64,000 nucleotides of DNA from Enterococcus hulanensis (GCF_005405485.1 NZ_BJED01000001.1:493959-557958); one strand, 5' to 3'; counted from the stretch's first letter, positions 23,235-32,899 are shown. Notes: generated by a model from the sequence alone, not told the origin. Numbers and translations are program-made.

Positions 23235-25435
23235 CAAATCCCCCCTCTGTGATATTTCCGCTTATTCTTCTTCGTTTCCGAGAGATGCTTTTCTAAACGC
23301 TCAACCTTTTCAATCAATTGCTTGTTGGTTAGGCTGTTCAACATAATTTGCTTGTTCACATCTATTCGCTGGTAATTATCTTCTTTCACCTTTGCGCTTA
23401 GAAATGGCGAATACTGCGCGATTAACCCTAATTCCCTTTTATCATTTGGTTGCGCTTCTGGATTGGTGTTTTGGCAATTCTGTTTCCTGTTGAATTCCAC
23501 AAAATTTAGTTTTTTTGTTTCCGAAATACCATCTACTGTTGTATCCTCAATATTTTCTTTAAGGCGTATGTCCGATTGATTGTATATGGAATATCCGTTC
23601 ATATTTAATGGAGAATAAAAATTTACGGTAGAATTATTAGGAACCTTAAGTCCAGTCAACCAAATATTTTTGATTGCTTTGTCGTTTCCGTTTACATCGC
23701 TACCGAAAGTTAAGTTGTTTGCAGTAACTTCACCAGTATTCCCATCTACTTTAAACGAACCTACATGGGAGTCACTACTTGAAACGTATCTTCCAAGCCA
23801 CAGGTCTGTTCCGGGATAGGCAGAAACGTTTAAATACTCTCGTCCAGTTGGCGTATATACAGTTCGATACAAACCGCCTAAAACTGTTGAACCATTTGTT
23901 CTATATAAACGAAATGCCCCTCCCGTCATCTCGGAAAAGAGCTTTCCGCTCCACAGATTTTTTATACTGCCATTTGCTAGAAATATTTCTGAAGCGCCAG
24001 ACACGGATGAAATCGTACTCCCTGTGATTGCCACACCAATAATATTAATCGCTCGCAATGTTCCTGTTGTCATTCTATCGGCAACAATCGCTCCATTATT
24101 GGTCATAGCTAGTCCATACGTGCCATTGTATCCTGTTGAACTAAAGCCAAGTCCACCAACATTCCACCGCCATACTTTTTGAGCTGTATTGATATTTGTG
24201 GTATCCATAATCAACAATTCCTGTGGATCAGCTAATGATGGATAAATCACTACATGACCTTTACCGGGGTTTTTAATAATATCTGATGCTTCTTTTTGAG
24301 CTTTTTCTAACCAATCTATTTTATTGTTAATATCGTTCACGTTTGTTTGGGAGTCCTCAATCACTTTTGAGAGGTTCGTTCTTGCTTCTCCCAGTTCAAC
24401 GGATTCATACTTATCAAGTGTCACATTCCAAACCGTTTTAATGATTTGCGCCGAGGTATTAATTTCTAATTGATTGAAAACCACCGTGACCCAATCGCAT
24501 AAATCAATCATTTCAAGGTTTTTAAGCTGCTCATCCATTACAGAACTAGCAAGGTCAACATAGCTTGCTTTGATAGAAACCTTTGGAATCCCTACATTAT
24601 TATTCTTAATAAACGCTTGAATCTGTGTCCTTAAAGCTGCTACATCTTTTGGCTCTTTATCACTGAAATCGACCATCTGGATACGACGTTGTGTATAGTT
24701 TCCTACATACTCACTATCTAAATAGGTTTCAGGTAAAGTGATTATTTTTTCTTCGTCACCATTACCAACTTTTGCCCAACCATAAACTGAAGTGTAGGTG
24801 TTCTCTATAGATTCCTCTTGAGTGATATCAGTCAGATTTTTCCCATAAGCAATAATCACGTTCTTTTCAGAACCTGCTTGTGCCATTAATCGCACTTGAT
24901 TATTATTGAAAACATACTCGCCGCCGAAGTTATCAAGAATCGATCCCCGAACGCCACCTAAAACTTCTTGTGCATTAGCAAATTTTGCGGGATCAGTAAA
25001 ATCCACCGATGATCTTGTAGAAACGTCACTATAGAAAGTAAAGTCACCTTTCGGTTCCATTTGATTTCTAAGTTGATTCAACGCCGTTTGTGCTGGTATA
25101 TCTTTATATATTGAGCCTACTTTTACTATCGACCGCAATAGCTGGTATCTGTAGTGTTCACAGTATACTGTCACTATTCCATTAATCGGCTTTGTGATTT
25201 CCGCAATCTCAAGCCGTTGGCTTTGCGCTTGAATGGTAGGCCCTGCATCAGCAACAACCCACCTTCCAACCTTCAGCTCTTTAAACAATGGTGCATCGAC
25301 GGGGTATTTAAAAGATAGTTCATACATCCCGTTTTTTTCCCTAGTTAATAAAGGATTGATCGCATCACTTAGCGGTCCAATACCTAACGAAGACCAGTTA
25401 TTATTTTTCTTATCGTGTAAAATAATTGTGCTCAT
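23234..25435 (-). CDS. Tail-associated lysin/endopeptidase (Tal) with S74 chaperone end
   Basis: This 733-residue protein has the prophage tail endopeptidase (Tal/gp44) domain in its first 370 residues. It forms the tail tip that follows the Dit ring. Beta-rich repeats follow (400-600). The last 130 residues match the S74 intramolecular chaperone: SDIRLKENI, then LGLIAQ, then a coiled coil (LIEKVERLEKHLSETK). In that family the chaperone drives trimerisation and cleaves itself off before the Ser-Asp. The ATG overlaps the Dit stop (ATGA). An S74 domain on Tal rather than on a separate fibre suggests this protein also forms a fibre. Confidence 0.83.
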   Translation of the reverse strand: MSTIILHDKKNNNWSSLGIGPLSDAINPLLTREKNGMYELSFKYPVDAPLFKELKVGRWVVADAGPTIQAQSQRLEIAEITKPINGIVTVYCEHYRYQLLRSIVKVGSIYKDIPAQTALNQLRNQMEPKGDFTFYSDVSTRSSVDFTDPAKFANAQEVLGGVRGSILDNFGGEYVFNNNQVRLMAQAGSEKNVIIAYGKNLTDITQEESIENTYTSVYGWAKVGNGDEEKIITLPETYLDSEYVGNYTQRRIQMVDFSDKEPKDVAALRTQIQAFIKNNNVGIPKVSIKASYVDLASSVMDEQLKNLEMIDLCDWVTVVFNQLEINTSAQIIKTVWNVTLDKYESVELGEARTNLSKVIEDSQTNVNDINNKIDWLEKAQKEASDIIKNPGKGHVVIYPSLADPQELLIMDTTNINTAQKVWRWNVGGLGFSSTGYNGTYGLAMTNNGAIVADRMTTGTLRAINIIGVAITGSTISSVSGASEIFLANGSIKNLWSGKLFSEMTGGAFRLYRTNGSTVLGGLYRTVYTPTGREYLNVSAYPGTDLWLGRYVSSSDSHVGSFKVDGNTGEVTANNLTFGSDVNGNDKAIKNIWLTGLKVPNNSTVNFYSPLNMNGYSIYNQSDIRLKENIEDTTVDGISETKKLNFVEFNRKQNCQNTNPEAQPNDKRELGLIAQYSPFLSAKVKEDNYQRIDVNKQIMLNSLTNKQLIEKVERLEKHLSETKKNKRKYHRGGI

Positions 25436-26178
25436 ACGGCTAGGTTCCTCCATCTAGGTTTGATTTTAAATTGATCAATATTGTTATAAGAAATTTCATT
25501 CTTCCCAGGCTGCAAGATAATTGGATTATAACCATCAGTATTCAAGAAGCAATACTTAGATACATTCACACCGCCAGTTTTATAAGCAATGCCATTCTCG
25601 CAATCCATCGTAATAATCCCTGTGCCTGCTTCTTTCGCAATGCGAAACTGCTGACCATTGATGTAGATGTTGCTATCTGCGGTAGCCGTAGTTTTGTTAA
25701 ACGACACGATAGGAAGACTAGTAAATTGCTCTGGATTTGTAATTGATTGACCGCTTAAAATCTCTCGTTCATCTTCCCCATCTAAGCGGAATACAAAAGG
25801 TTGACACTTGAAGGTGAAATTGATGTGAGTCCATTCTCTTTTTTCGTCAACCCCCGATATACCACCAAGACCCAAAGCCTTGTAGAAATACTCATTGTAT
25901 TCACTGAAGATGAGCGGTGAGTAATCTTTAGCTATATAAAGCCACCCAGCAATATTTCGTAGTTGGGTGGCTATCGTTTTATCTCTTTCTTTATATATTG
26001 TTACGGGAAAATTCTTTTCTATATCCTTGAATTTCCCTTTGTCGTGAATAATATCTGAGTTTCTCCCATCAACTTCTGTGAAATCCAAAGAAGACTCCGG
26101 GATAACAAATTCCATTTCATTTCTTATTCTTATTAAGAATTCGTTTGATTTTCTCCCACGAAATTGAAAATATGGCAA
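25432..26178 (-). CDS. Distal tail protein (Dit)
   Basis: This protein of about 248 residues has the Dit/Siphovirus tail component pattern. Its N-terminal domain forms the hexameric ring between tail tube and Tal (PVTIYKERDKTIATQLRN, then WTHINFTFKCQPF). The position between tape measure and Tal supports this. The start is odd: the TTG at 26178 has no ribosome site. An in-frame ATT at 26197-26199 would give MIKIDFNKLPYF and has AAGGGGG just upstream, overlapping the tape-measure end. A rare ATT start is therefore possible. Confidence 0.82.
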   Translation of the reverse strand: MPYFQFRGRKSNEFLIRIRNEMEFVIPESSLDFTEVDGRNSDIIHDKGKFKDIEKNFPVTIYKERDKTIATQLRNIAGWLYIAKDYSPLIFSEYNEYFYKALGLGGISGVDEKREWTHINFTFKCQPFVFRLDGEDEREILSGQSITNPEQFTSLPIVSFNKTTATADSNIYINGQQFRIAKEAGTGIITMDCENGIAYKTGGVNVSKYCFLNTDGYNPIILQPGKNEISYNNIDQFKIKPRWRNLAV

Positions 26179-26189
26179 TTTATTAAAAT

Positions 26190-29100
26190 CTATTTTAATC
26201 GCCCCCTTGATTGACGTTCAGTTAACACTGCTAATTGACGAGATGTCTCTTCGATCGATTGATCATTTGATAAGTCAGCATGTTCAATGTTGAAATTAAA
26301 TGATGGACTATAGTTTTTACTCGTTTCAGAAGTATTATTAATAATCCTACTTATATTGCTAGTTGCTCCTATCTGCGAACTTCCCAATGCTAATTCCGGC
26401 GTCAGACCTTTGAACATATTCGTAGAAAGACGTTCTAACGATCGGTCGATTACAGATGCATCCTTATCGATCCCAATAGCTATCCCTTGCGGAATAAACC
26501 GACCTATTTTATCTCTCATTACACGTGACGGCGAATGAATATCTAGTGCATTCTGCATTGTTCGGGTAATCTGATTTGCAATTTCCTGAGCTGCGTTTAG
26601 CGCGTGACTTGAATTATCGATAATCCCGTTCGCCAATCCTATCACGGCATTTGCACCGATATTTTTTAAAGAATTGTATAATCCATCGGCTGAAGAAATC
26701 ATATTTTGAACCATTGTAGATATTTGATTTTTCGGTTGTTCTTGGTTCGAACTAATTCCATCCGACATTCCTTGAACAACATTAGAACCAATATCGTGGA
26801 ATACTCTTGAAGGGCTATGAACACCAAGTTTGTCCTTCGCGACACTCGGAAGTTTTGAAGCCATCTTTCCAGCGGCATCTTCAGCGTCTTTGCTACTTGA
26901 ATTAATCCCTTCCTTCATACCATTAGGAATTTGCTTGCCAATACTCTTGAAATCCGCTTTAGCTGATTTCTTCTTTGCCGTTGCAGCAGCATCGTCGATC
27001 ATTGATCCAGTTATTTCAGCAACCTGTTGCTTGCTTTCTGCGACCCCAGCTTTTACATTTGCAGTTGCATCTTTCCCTACTGAACCGAAATCAGCATCTC
27101 TTACATTCTGTACCAATGTATTTTTCGCTGTAGGCATAATACTAGCAACTTCTTCATTCACACCATTTTTACCTAGTTGGTAACCTTCTTTCATTGCGTT
27201 CATAGCAGACTGAGAGGAATTTCTATAGGTTTCGTTCAGAGCTTGAAGTTCTTCCGCACTTCTGGTATTTAATTCAGCTGCTTGTGCAGCACCTTCAGGA
27301 CCCATTTTTCGTAATTGCTCCAACAGACCTTGGTCGACACCTTTTTCAGCTAACGCTGCAATATTCTGGCTCCAACTTGCAATAGCTTCTTGGTTTTTCT
27401 GCATATTCTCAATCATTTGTTCCATAGATATAGCTGTTTTTTGAGTAATCTGATCGAATACACTTCCAGCTTTTTCTTCTAAAGACTGATATTCGGTACG
27501 CATAGAATCCATGACTTCTTTTTGTTTTTCATTCATAGCATCATAGGAAACTTGTTGTTTAAAAACTCCATCTTCTAAAGCTACGCTTACTCTATTTATA
27601 GACTCTTCATGGACGCCTGCTGTTGCTTGAAACTCATTCTGTAACGCCAGTTGTGTCTCTTTCAGCGCAGATTCTTTTTCATCCAATGCTTGAACAGCTT
27701 CTGCAGCCTTCTTTGCCTCCATCGGTGACTTAGAAACAATACTGTTCCATTTCTCGCGTTCAATATTTATTTCCACCAACTTAGCTTCTACATCGTTACG
27801 CTCTTTGATGATATCGTTCATTTGTTGTTGAGCTTCTTTAGCCTTATCAAGTTCTTGATATGCTCTCACTTGATCAGTGATCTTAGTGGGGATCTCCGAA
27901 AGTGTGTCCTTCTGCGCATCATAAACAAGGTTCAAATCAGACATGGAGTTGTTAAGTTCTTCAACTGCTCTTTTCAGATTGTTTTTCTCTGCAGTTGTTT
28001 TATTTTCTTTTGCTGCAAGTGTTTCGATTTCAGTAATTAGCATCTGATAAGACTTTGTCGATCCATCAATTGCAGTAATTTCATCTCTTCTATCTTGAGC
28101 ATGCTTTTCTGTTTGATCTATCAGTTTTTGAGACGAATTAACTGTTTCCTCTTGGGATTTTTTTAACTTTTTGTATTCTTCGCTTTCTGCGTTCAATTGT
28201 TTGTGCAATGCAATTCCACCTGCAACTAAAAGACCAATTGCTGCAGTTACCCATCCGATAGGTCCTAATGCAACTTTTAGTGCGGCGCTAAATGCTGTCG
28301 TTGCAACTGTAGCCAAACTCGTCGTTCCCGTAAGGACTCCCATAATCACATTTTTTGCAGTTAGTAAAGGAATGGTTACAAACATAGCAACTTTTTCAGC
28401 TAGTTGAGCTCTCGCCTGAGCATTGGTAGCTAAGGTAAAAAGTTTTGTGGCTACTTCTGCAACCTTAACTGCTGCTAAATATAGTCTTATTTGTATTTCT
28501 GAATTACTAAAAGCTTGACCTACTGACCTAATAATTAGCATAGTGGTAATAGCCTTCACAAAGGCAGTGATCGCGGGAGTATAGGGTTCTAACTTATCAA
28601 ATACTTGACTGAGTATTTTTCCAAACGATTCAAAGTATGGTGTTGCTTTCTCAATTGCTCCCGTCATACTCTCGAACGCTTTGTTCACCAGCGCTTTCAT
28701 CGAATCGATATTTTTCGCAATGCTTTTTCCTGTAACTGCTTTTGCCGCGTTATCCAGTGCTGTAATCACGTTCGCTAGACCTTTGACAACTGCGCTTTTC
28801 AAATTCTCAAAAGAGGTTCCGATTCCCTCACTATTGATCTTTGCTAATTTCGCTAGCTCGCCTGTTCCTGTTCCTAGCTCAATCAACTGATTCTGGAAAT
28901 CCTTAAAAGTGACCTTCCCGTCTTTCAGAGCAGCATACAAATCTGTCTGTGCAGTTTCACCAACAAACCCCATTGCTTCCGCCGTCTTTTGAAGTCCGAT
29001 CGGCATTGTTTCTTGAAGCGAACGCCAAGACTGCATGTCAACTTTACCTGTACTCAACATTTGAATATACTGTTCCATCCCACGTTTAGCATCCTCAGTT

Positions 29101-29531
29101 GATGCTCCACTTGCAAGAAATGCGTTGTTCAGAGCGATTGTGGCATCTGTTGATTTATTCATGTTCCCAGTAACTGAGGTCATTCGTTGGGCTGTAGAAA
29201 CCACGGTATCTAGTCTCGTTGGCAATCCATCAATTCCATCCGCTAAACGACCTACAGATTTTTTAGAATCCTCTGCAGAGAAGCCTAGAGCGCTCATAAC
29301 TTTCGGGTATTTTTGCATGGTATCAAAACGAACTATTGCATCATCAAGTGAGGATTTTAGAACATCAAACGCAGCTGAAGCGACTTTGACAAGGCCTAAC
29401 CCTGCAACGATGTCCTTTATCCCACTAGAGGCTTTCCCGGACTTTCCTTCTAATGTATCAAGATCACTATTTAGTGAACGGATGGGCCTTCCATCTGCAT
29501 CAATTTGAATTGAAATTACGCCATCAGCCAT
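26190..29531 (-). CDS. Tape measure protein
   Basis: This 1113-residue protein is the longest in the window, as expected for the ruler that sets tail length. It has a tape-measure N-terminal domain (about 50-300), a hydrophobic central stretch (about 395-450), long coiled coils (about 460-760) and C-terminal repeats with the HSPSRVFHDIG and HSPSRVMRDKIG motifs. The ATG at 29529-29531 has GGAGGTGA five bases upstream, so the longer in-frame extension was rejected. By the usual rule of about 1.5 angstrom per residue the tail would be near 165 nm. Confidence 0.9.
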   Translation of the reverse strand: MADGVISIQIDADGRPIRSLNSDLDTLEGKSGKASSGIKDIVAGLGLVKVASAAFDVLKSSLDDAIVRFDTMQKYPKVMSALGFSAEDSKKSVGRLADGIDGLPTRLDTVVSTAQRMTSVTGNMNKSTDATIALNNAFLASGASTEDAKRGMEQYIQMLSTGKVDMQSWRSLQETMPIGLQKTAEAMGFVGETAQTDLYAALKDGKVTFKDFQNQLIELGTGTGELAKLAKINSEGIGTSFENLKSAVVKGLANVITALDNAAKAVTGKSIAKNIDSMKALVNKAFESMTGAIEKATPYFESFGKILSQVFDKLEPYTPAITAFVKAITTMLIIRSVGQAFSNSEIQIRLYLAAVKVAEVATKLFTLATNAQARAQLAEKVAMFVTIPLLTAKNVIMGVLTGTTSLATVATTAFSAALKVALGPIGWVTAAIGLLVAGGIALHKQLNAESEEYKKLKKSQEETVNSSQKLIDQTEKHAQDRRDEITAIDGSTKSYQMLITEIETLAAKENKTTAEKNNLKRAVEELNNSMSDLNLVYDAQKDTLSEIPTKITDQVRAYQELDKAKEAQQQMNDIIKERNDVEAKLVEINIEREKWNSIVSKSPMEAKKAAEAVQALDEKESALKETQLALQNEFQATAGVHEESINRVSVALEDGVFKQQVSYDAMNEKQKEVMDSMRTEYQSLEEKAGSVFDQITQKTAISMEQMIENMQKNQEAIASWSQNIAALAEKGVDQGLLEQLRKMGPEGAAQAAELNTRSAEELQALNETYRNSSQSAMNAMKEGYQLGKNGVNEEVASIMPTAKNTLVQNVRDADFGSVGKDATANVKAGVAESKQQVAEITGSMIDDAAATAKKKSAKADFKSIGKQIPNGMKEGINSSSKDAEDAAGKMASKLPSVAKDKLGVHSPSRVFHDIGSNVVQGMSDGISSNQEQPKNQISTMVQNMISSADGLYNSLKNIGANAVIGLANGIIDNSSHALNAAQEIANQITRTMQNALDIHSPSRVMRDKIGRFIPQGIAIGIDKDASVIDRSLERLSTNMFKGLTPELALGSSQIGATSNISRIINNTSETSKNYSPSFNFNIEHADLSNDQSIEETSRQLAVLTERQSRGRLK

Positions 29532-30180
29532 TTGTGTCACCTCCGAGTTCTTCAAGTCGTTTCCTAGCGAACGCTTCTTTTTCTTCTCCGGACAGAGAAT
29601 TGAAGTACATAAGTTCGTCTGCATCCTTTTGTGTTACATCTAAGGAATATATTTTTTGCAGTTCTCTCATCTGCTTATCCTCTTCAGGAGAGGTATGTTC
29701 ACCTGGTTTCCATTTTCGAATACTTATCACTTGGGAAAGCTTAGTTTTTTCACTCAGACCATTCAAAAGAGCTTTAAATTTTTTCCAATGGAGTTTCCCG
29801 CGTTGTTCAAATAAATCTATTTTGTAGTCGTAAAAAAAAGACGCGAAAATAATATCGGCGTCTTCTACTAACGAGTAATATTCTTTTTCTGGTTCGTGTT
29901 GTTGATCCAAGGAAGCAAAAATAACTGAAGGTTTCTCAATCATAATATGATTCTGAATAACAGCTTTTATTACTTCTAATTTTTGATGTGTGGAAATTGC
30001 CGGTTCGTTCCCCTTCCCAAAAAGCAATGACATAGCAATCGAAGTCTTAGACTGTTCGGATATTTCCTCATCTGCGAGAAGATCGAAAAATCTTAGTACG
30101 ACATCATAAGCCAAGTTAAGATTATAGATATCACCGTCAATTTCAATTTCATTATCAATCCCATAAGCAAATGAGAACAT
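29524..30180 (-). CDS. Gp15-family tail assembly protein
   Basis: This 218-residue protein matches the bacteriophage Gp15 family found just before the tape measure in this phage type (NLNLAYDVVLRFFDLL, then SIAMSLLFG). It is the probable second tail-assembly chaperone. I prefer the ATG at 30178-30180, which AGGTGA precedes; a GTG nine bases upstream overlaps the previous gene. In many phages the two chaperones are joined by a frameshift; here the second has its own start. Confidence 0.82.
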   Translation of the reverse strand: MFSFAYGIDNEIEIDGDIYNLNLAYDVVLRFFDLLADEEISEQSKTSIAMSLLFGKGNEPAISTHQKLEVIKAVIQNHIMIEKPSVIFASLDQQHEPEKEYYSLVEDADIIFASFFYDYKIDLFEQRGKLHWKKFKALLNGLSEKTKLSQVISIRKWKPGEHTSPEEDKQMRELQKIYSLDVTQKDADELMYFNSLSGEEKEAFARKRLEELGGDTNG

Positions 30181-30181
30181 G

Positions 30182-30547
30182 TCACTCACCTATGTATTTT
30201 TTTAATTTTTCCGATTGGGTAGCAGCTTCGATTTCAGCTGGTAACTGTTCTTCTAATTCAATTAGAATGTCTGTCATAGCACTAATGTTACAAACTTCTT
30301 TGTAAACTTTGTCGTATGCTCCTTTACCCAACAAATAGTCAAAGGATTCCCGTTGTGCCTGTTTAGTAAGCTCTAAACGTTTCTCTTCTGGTAAGTCATC
30401 AGATATGTTGATGCTCTCGATTCTTTCGACTACTTTATTTAGTGTAGATTTCAATTTGAGAACTGCATTATCTGACAAATCAAATTCAAATTTATTCGTT
30501 CCAATTTCTACAGGAATAAACTTTCTTTTCGCGTCAATTTTTATCAC
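30182..30547 (-). CDS. Tail assembly chaperone
   Basis: This 121-residue helical protein lies between the major tail protein and the Gp15 gene, the standard place for the first tail assembly chaperone that coats the tape measure. It starts at GTG with AGGAGG seven bases upstream. It is acidic and has no membrane segment. The family assignment rests mainly on position and size. Confidence 0.75.
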   Translation of the reverse strand: MIKIDAKRKFIPVEIGTNKFEFDLSDNAVLKLKSTLNKVVERIESINISDDLPEEKRLELTKQAQRESFDYLLGKGAYDKVYKEVCNISAMTDILIELEEQLPAEIEAATQSEKLKKYIGE

Positions 30548-30572
30548 GGTCGAACCTCCTTATATTACAAGT

Positions 30573-30597
30573 AAAAGAGGGGAAAGCCCCCTCTTAC
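30573..30597 (-). terminator. Terminator after the major tail protein
   Basis: AAGAGGGG and CCCCTCTT arms (30575-30582, 30588-30595) are followed on the minus strand by TTTAC. It fits the need for far more tail protein than chaperone. Confidence 0.75.
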
Positions 30598-30605
30598 ATG
30601 ATTGT

Positions 30606-31079
30606 TTATTTGCTGCTAGTTTTTTGTTGAGTCGAAGCTTGTTGTATTTGCCCTTCTGCTTTCACTGATTCTTCAGGAAGTCCTTCAAACGAAATTGTAC
30701 ATTTGAACTCTGATGGGTCATTTGCTTCCCCGCCATGTGCTTGGATGTCACTGATTTTCGCAGGACCCTGAATAATTGTTCCGTCAGGTTCTTCCACCTT
30801 TAGGTAACAGCTACGTTCACTTAACTTAAACAATTTCTTCCGCATAAAGTCTTGCGCTTCGTCTCCGTACTTTCGATGACCTTCAAAAGCATATGAAATA
30901 GTGACACTTTTAGTAAATTTTGATGTACCGCCATTAAGGTCATAGTATCCAATATTCTCAGAATCTTCTTCGAATTCTGGCGCAATACCTGTAATCCCAC
31001 CACCAATTAGAATTAAGTCTTCCTTTGTATTCCCCACGTAGTGCTTACGCAAAAAGTTTTGATAAATTGTTGCATCCAT
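30606..31079 (-). CDS. Major tail protein
   Basis: This 157-residue, mostly beta protein has the size and place of the tail tube subunit (SVTISYAFEGHRKYGDEAQDF, then CTISFEGLP). Its Gln/Ser/Thr-rich end (QQASTQQKTSSK) is probably exposed. AGGAGG precedes the ATG. It is followed at once by a strong terminator, consistent with high expression. Confidence 0.82.
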   Translation of the reverse strand: MDATIYQNFLRKHYVGNTKEDLILIGGGITGIAPEFEEDSENIGYYDLNGGTSKFTKSVTISYAFEGHRKYGDEAQDFMRKKLFKLSERSCYLKVEEPDGTIIQGPAKISDIQAHGGEANDPSEFKCTISFEGLPEESVKAEGQIQQASTQQKTSSK

Positions 31080-31092
31080 CTATAAATTCCTC

Positions 31093-31479
31093 CTAATAAG
31101 TTATGATTTTTGCTTGAATCTCTAATAAAAAAACAAACCAGTCTTGAGTCTCGGTCGGCCCAATGAATGGTTTGCTTGCAATTGAAATATTCATGAAAGA
31201 AAAGGAACCATTTTTACTTTTCAATTCAGCTAGATTTTCTATAAAATCGGAAATCTCCCGAAGTGTCGTTTCGACTTTTGACCCGTCTTCTGATTTCATT
31301 CCTATCTCGTAGTTCAACGTTTCTTCCTTACTACCATCATAAAACCGTTGAGTTACACGACCTCCTGGTAAAGAATAGATGGCCAAACTTTCTTTTTCCG
31401 ACAAATAACCTTTTTTTATCTTTACAGGCAGATTGGGAATCGAATTGATTGAATCATTTAACCGGTCTAAAAAATCCAT
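31093..31479 (-). CDS. Minor capsid protein 3 / tail completion family
   Basis: This 128-residue protein lies fourth after the capsid gene, where Minor_capsid_3-type tail terminator proteins sit in Listeria and Enterococcus phages. It looks mixed alpha/beta, ending in a beta-rich segment (WFVFLLEIQAKIITY). The ATG follows the previous stop directly (TAAATG). The assignment depends on gene order more than on motifs. Confidence 0.7.
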   Translation of the reverse strand: MDFLDRLNDSINSIPNLPVKIKKGYLSEKESLAIYSLPGGRVTQRFYDGSKEETLNYEIGMKSEDGSKVETTLREISDFIENLAELKSKNGSFSFMNISIASKPFIGPTETQDWFVFLLEIQAKIITY

Positions 31480-31827
31480 TTACAATCCCGCTCCTCTCAA
31501 ATATGCTCGTTTCCATGCTGGCAAGTACAAACCCTTTGCTTTCAAGTCCCAGCGCTTGCCAGTGCCCGGCGTCGAATATTTTCTGAATACTACTTTGCCA
31601 TTTGTACCGTAAAACTGCGCTTTAGCGTAAACCATATAATAATTGATTGAGCTTCCGTCCCGAGCTATGGAAACTGCCATTCTCAAAGAGCCGCCGCCTG
31701 AACTCATAGGAACAAACGGATTCATGTCAGCCATCGCTTGATTGGCCAATGCTCGTTGTCCGTTGATGTTAGCCTCGTGACTGATCTTCTTTCGAACGCC
31801 TCCGAGATCAATAGATATTCCAGCCAT
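31480..31827 (-). CDS. Minor capsid protein 2 (head-tail joining)
   Basis: This 115-residue protein matches the Minor_capsid_2 family (DMNPFVPMSSGGGSLRM, then YMVYAKAQFYG). It probably lines the head-tail connector. It overlaps the preceding gene by one base and the next begins right after it, so the four joining genes are translationally linked. Confidence 0.78.
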   Translation of the reverse strand: MAGISIDLGGVRKKISHEANINGQRALANQAMADMNPFVPMSSGGGSLRMAVSIARDGSSINYYMVYAKAQFYGTNGKVVFRKYSTPGTGKRWDLKAKGLYLPAWKRAYLRGAGL

Positions 31828-32168
31828 TAGATCACCTCTAACTCATACGAATAGATTTCATTCGTATACGCCTCGTATATAGGCTCTACTTTGACCAGTT
31901 TATGCTCTCGACCATCGAAGATAAGCAAAGATTGTTCTTTAAACTCAGGTATGGGATCAGTCAGTCCGGCATAGCAAAAAACGACTGCATGATATAGCAA
32001 TTGTTTGCCATTTGTCGAAAACGTATATTGGCTTCCACGATCAATCCGGCAATTATCTATACTTACATAGTCACCATAAATAGGTTTGTTGTAATCTCCT
32101 TCTCCTAGATATTCTCGATAAATAAAAGAATCAACCAAGAACTCTTTTGGCGGTTTCGGCATTACCAT
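31827..32168 (-). CDS. Minor capsid protein 1 / head closure protein
   Basis: This 113-residue, beta-rich protein (FLVDSFIYREYLGEGDY, then QSLLIFDGREHKLVKVEPI) is in the place of the head-closure protein. GAGGTG precedes the ATG by seven bases, and its start overlaps the previous stop. It should plug the connector after DNA packaging. Confidence 0.75.
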   Translation of the reverse strand: MVMPKPPKEFLVDSFIYREYLGEGDYNKPIYGDYVSIDNCRIDRGSQYTFSTNGKQLLYHAVVFCYAGLTDPIPEFKEQSLLIFDGREHKLVKVEPIYEAYTNEIYSYELEVI

Positions 32169-32566
32169 GATTGAACACCTCGATATAAGAGCCCAGTGCC
32201 TTCTAAATATACATATACGTCCTCAGATACTAAAGACTTACTTTCGTTTGCTCCTGAAGGATTGTAACGACTGCTATTAGAAACGCTAGTCCGCCCCGCC
32301 GAGAAGGTCTGCGGTGCTTTGTTTATGCTCTCGTACGTATCAGCACCTAGCTCTCCGAAATATTCTATTTGGCTACAAAGCGCTGATTTGAATTGGTTTA
32401 CTCTAAATCCAATAGGATCAGTCTCAATAGAATGGAACTGATAAAAACGATTCGTTATGTTATCAATCACTGCTACAGCCTTTTTATAGAATTTTTCGAA
32501 CGTTTCTTTCGAATACTCTTCTTTTCCAGTGATCTTTTTGAACTCCTCAAAAGTTAGATATTCCAT
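32162..32566 (-). CDS. Head-tail connector adaptor protein
   Basis: This 134-residue protein is mainly helical at the N-terminus (LTFEEFKKITGKEEYSKETF, then KFYKKAVAVIDNIT), like gp6/gp15-type adaptors that attach to the portal. It is the first of four overlapping joining genes. A terminator lies upstream, between it and the capsid gene. Confidence 0.75.
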   Translation of the reverse strand: MEYLTFEEFKKITGKEEYSKETFEKFYKKAVAVIDNITNRFYQFHSIETDPIGFRVNQFKSALCSQIEYFGELGADTYESINKAPQTFSAGRTSVSNSSRYNPSGANESKSLVSEDVYVYLEGTGLLYRGVQSW

Positions 32567-32585
32567 GACTGCCTCCTTTCAAAAT

Positions 32586-32612
32586 CAAAAGGCTAGTCAA
32601 ATAGACTAACCT
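32586..32612 (-). terminator. Terminator after the capsid genes
   Basis: GGCTAGTC and GACTAACC arms (32591-32598, 32604-32611) are followed on the minus strand by TTTTGATTTT. The hairpin overlaps the stop of the Ig-like frame. Confidence 0.75.
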
Positions 32613-32899
32613 TCATTTGGATCTGTTAGTGTCAAAATATGACTATCTGTGAATGAGCCTTCTGTGGTTTTCACAGTAGTCGTATACACTCCATCCCCTA
32701 CTGCATCTGTCCATGAAATCAAACCAGAAGCACTAACTTTCAACCCCGGTGTTTCGGGCAATATTGAAAAGCTCACTTCTTTGTTTGAGGCATTTTCAGG
32801 AGCAACAACAGCGGTTAATTGTCTGGTTCCAGCAGTCCCCGCGACTGCCGAAGAGGTTTTTGGCGATAGTGTCACGCCTGTAGCAGGGATTGTTACTCC
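32606..32899 (-). CDS. Ig-like (Big_2-type) capsid extension, likely reached by -1 frameshift
   Basis: About 97 codons encode a bacterial Ig-like domain: PATGVTLSPKTSSAVAG, then RQLTAVVAPENASNKEV, then GVYTTTVKTTEG. The only start codon (GTG at 32873-32875) has no ribosome site within 15 bases. The frame is open back into the capsid gene. A -1 shift on the G5 run just before the capsid TAA would join VLAG to GVTIPATG, exactly as in known capsid-Ig fusions. The extended capsid would decorate the head surface and could bind carbohydrate or host material. Proposed, not proven. Confidence 0.7.
   Translation of the reverse strand, partial: GVTIPATGVTLSPKTSSAVAGTAGTRQLTAVVAPENASNKEVSFSILPETPGLKVSASGLISWTDAVGDGVYTTTVKTTEGSFTDSHILTLTDPNEG

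Noticed and set aside
27822..28407. Plus-strand hydrophobic frames within the tape measure gene
   Set aside because: They are antisense shadows of the coiled-coil and hydrophobic parts of the tape measure protein.
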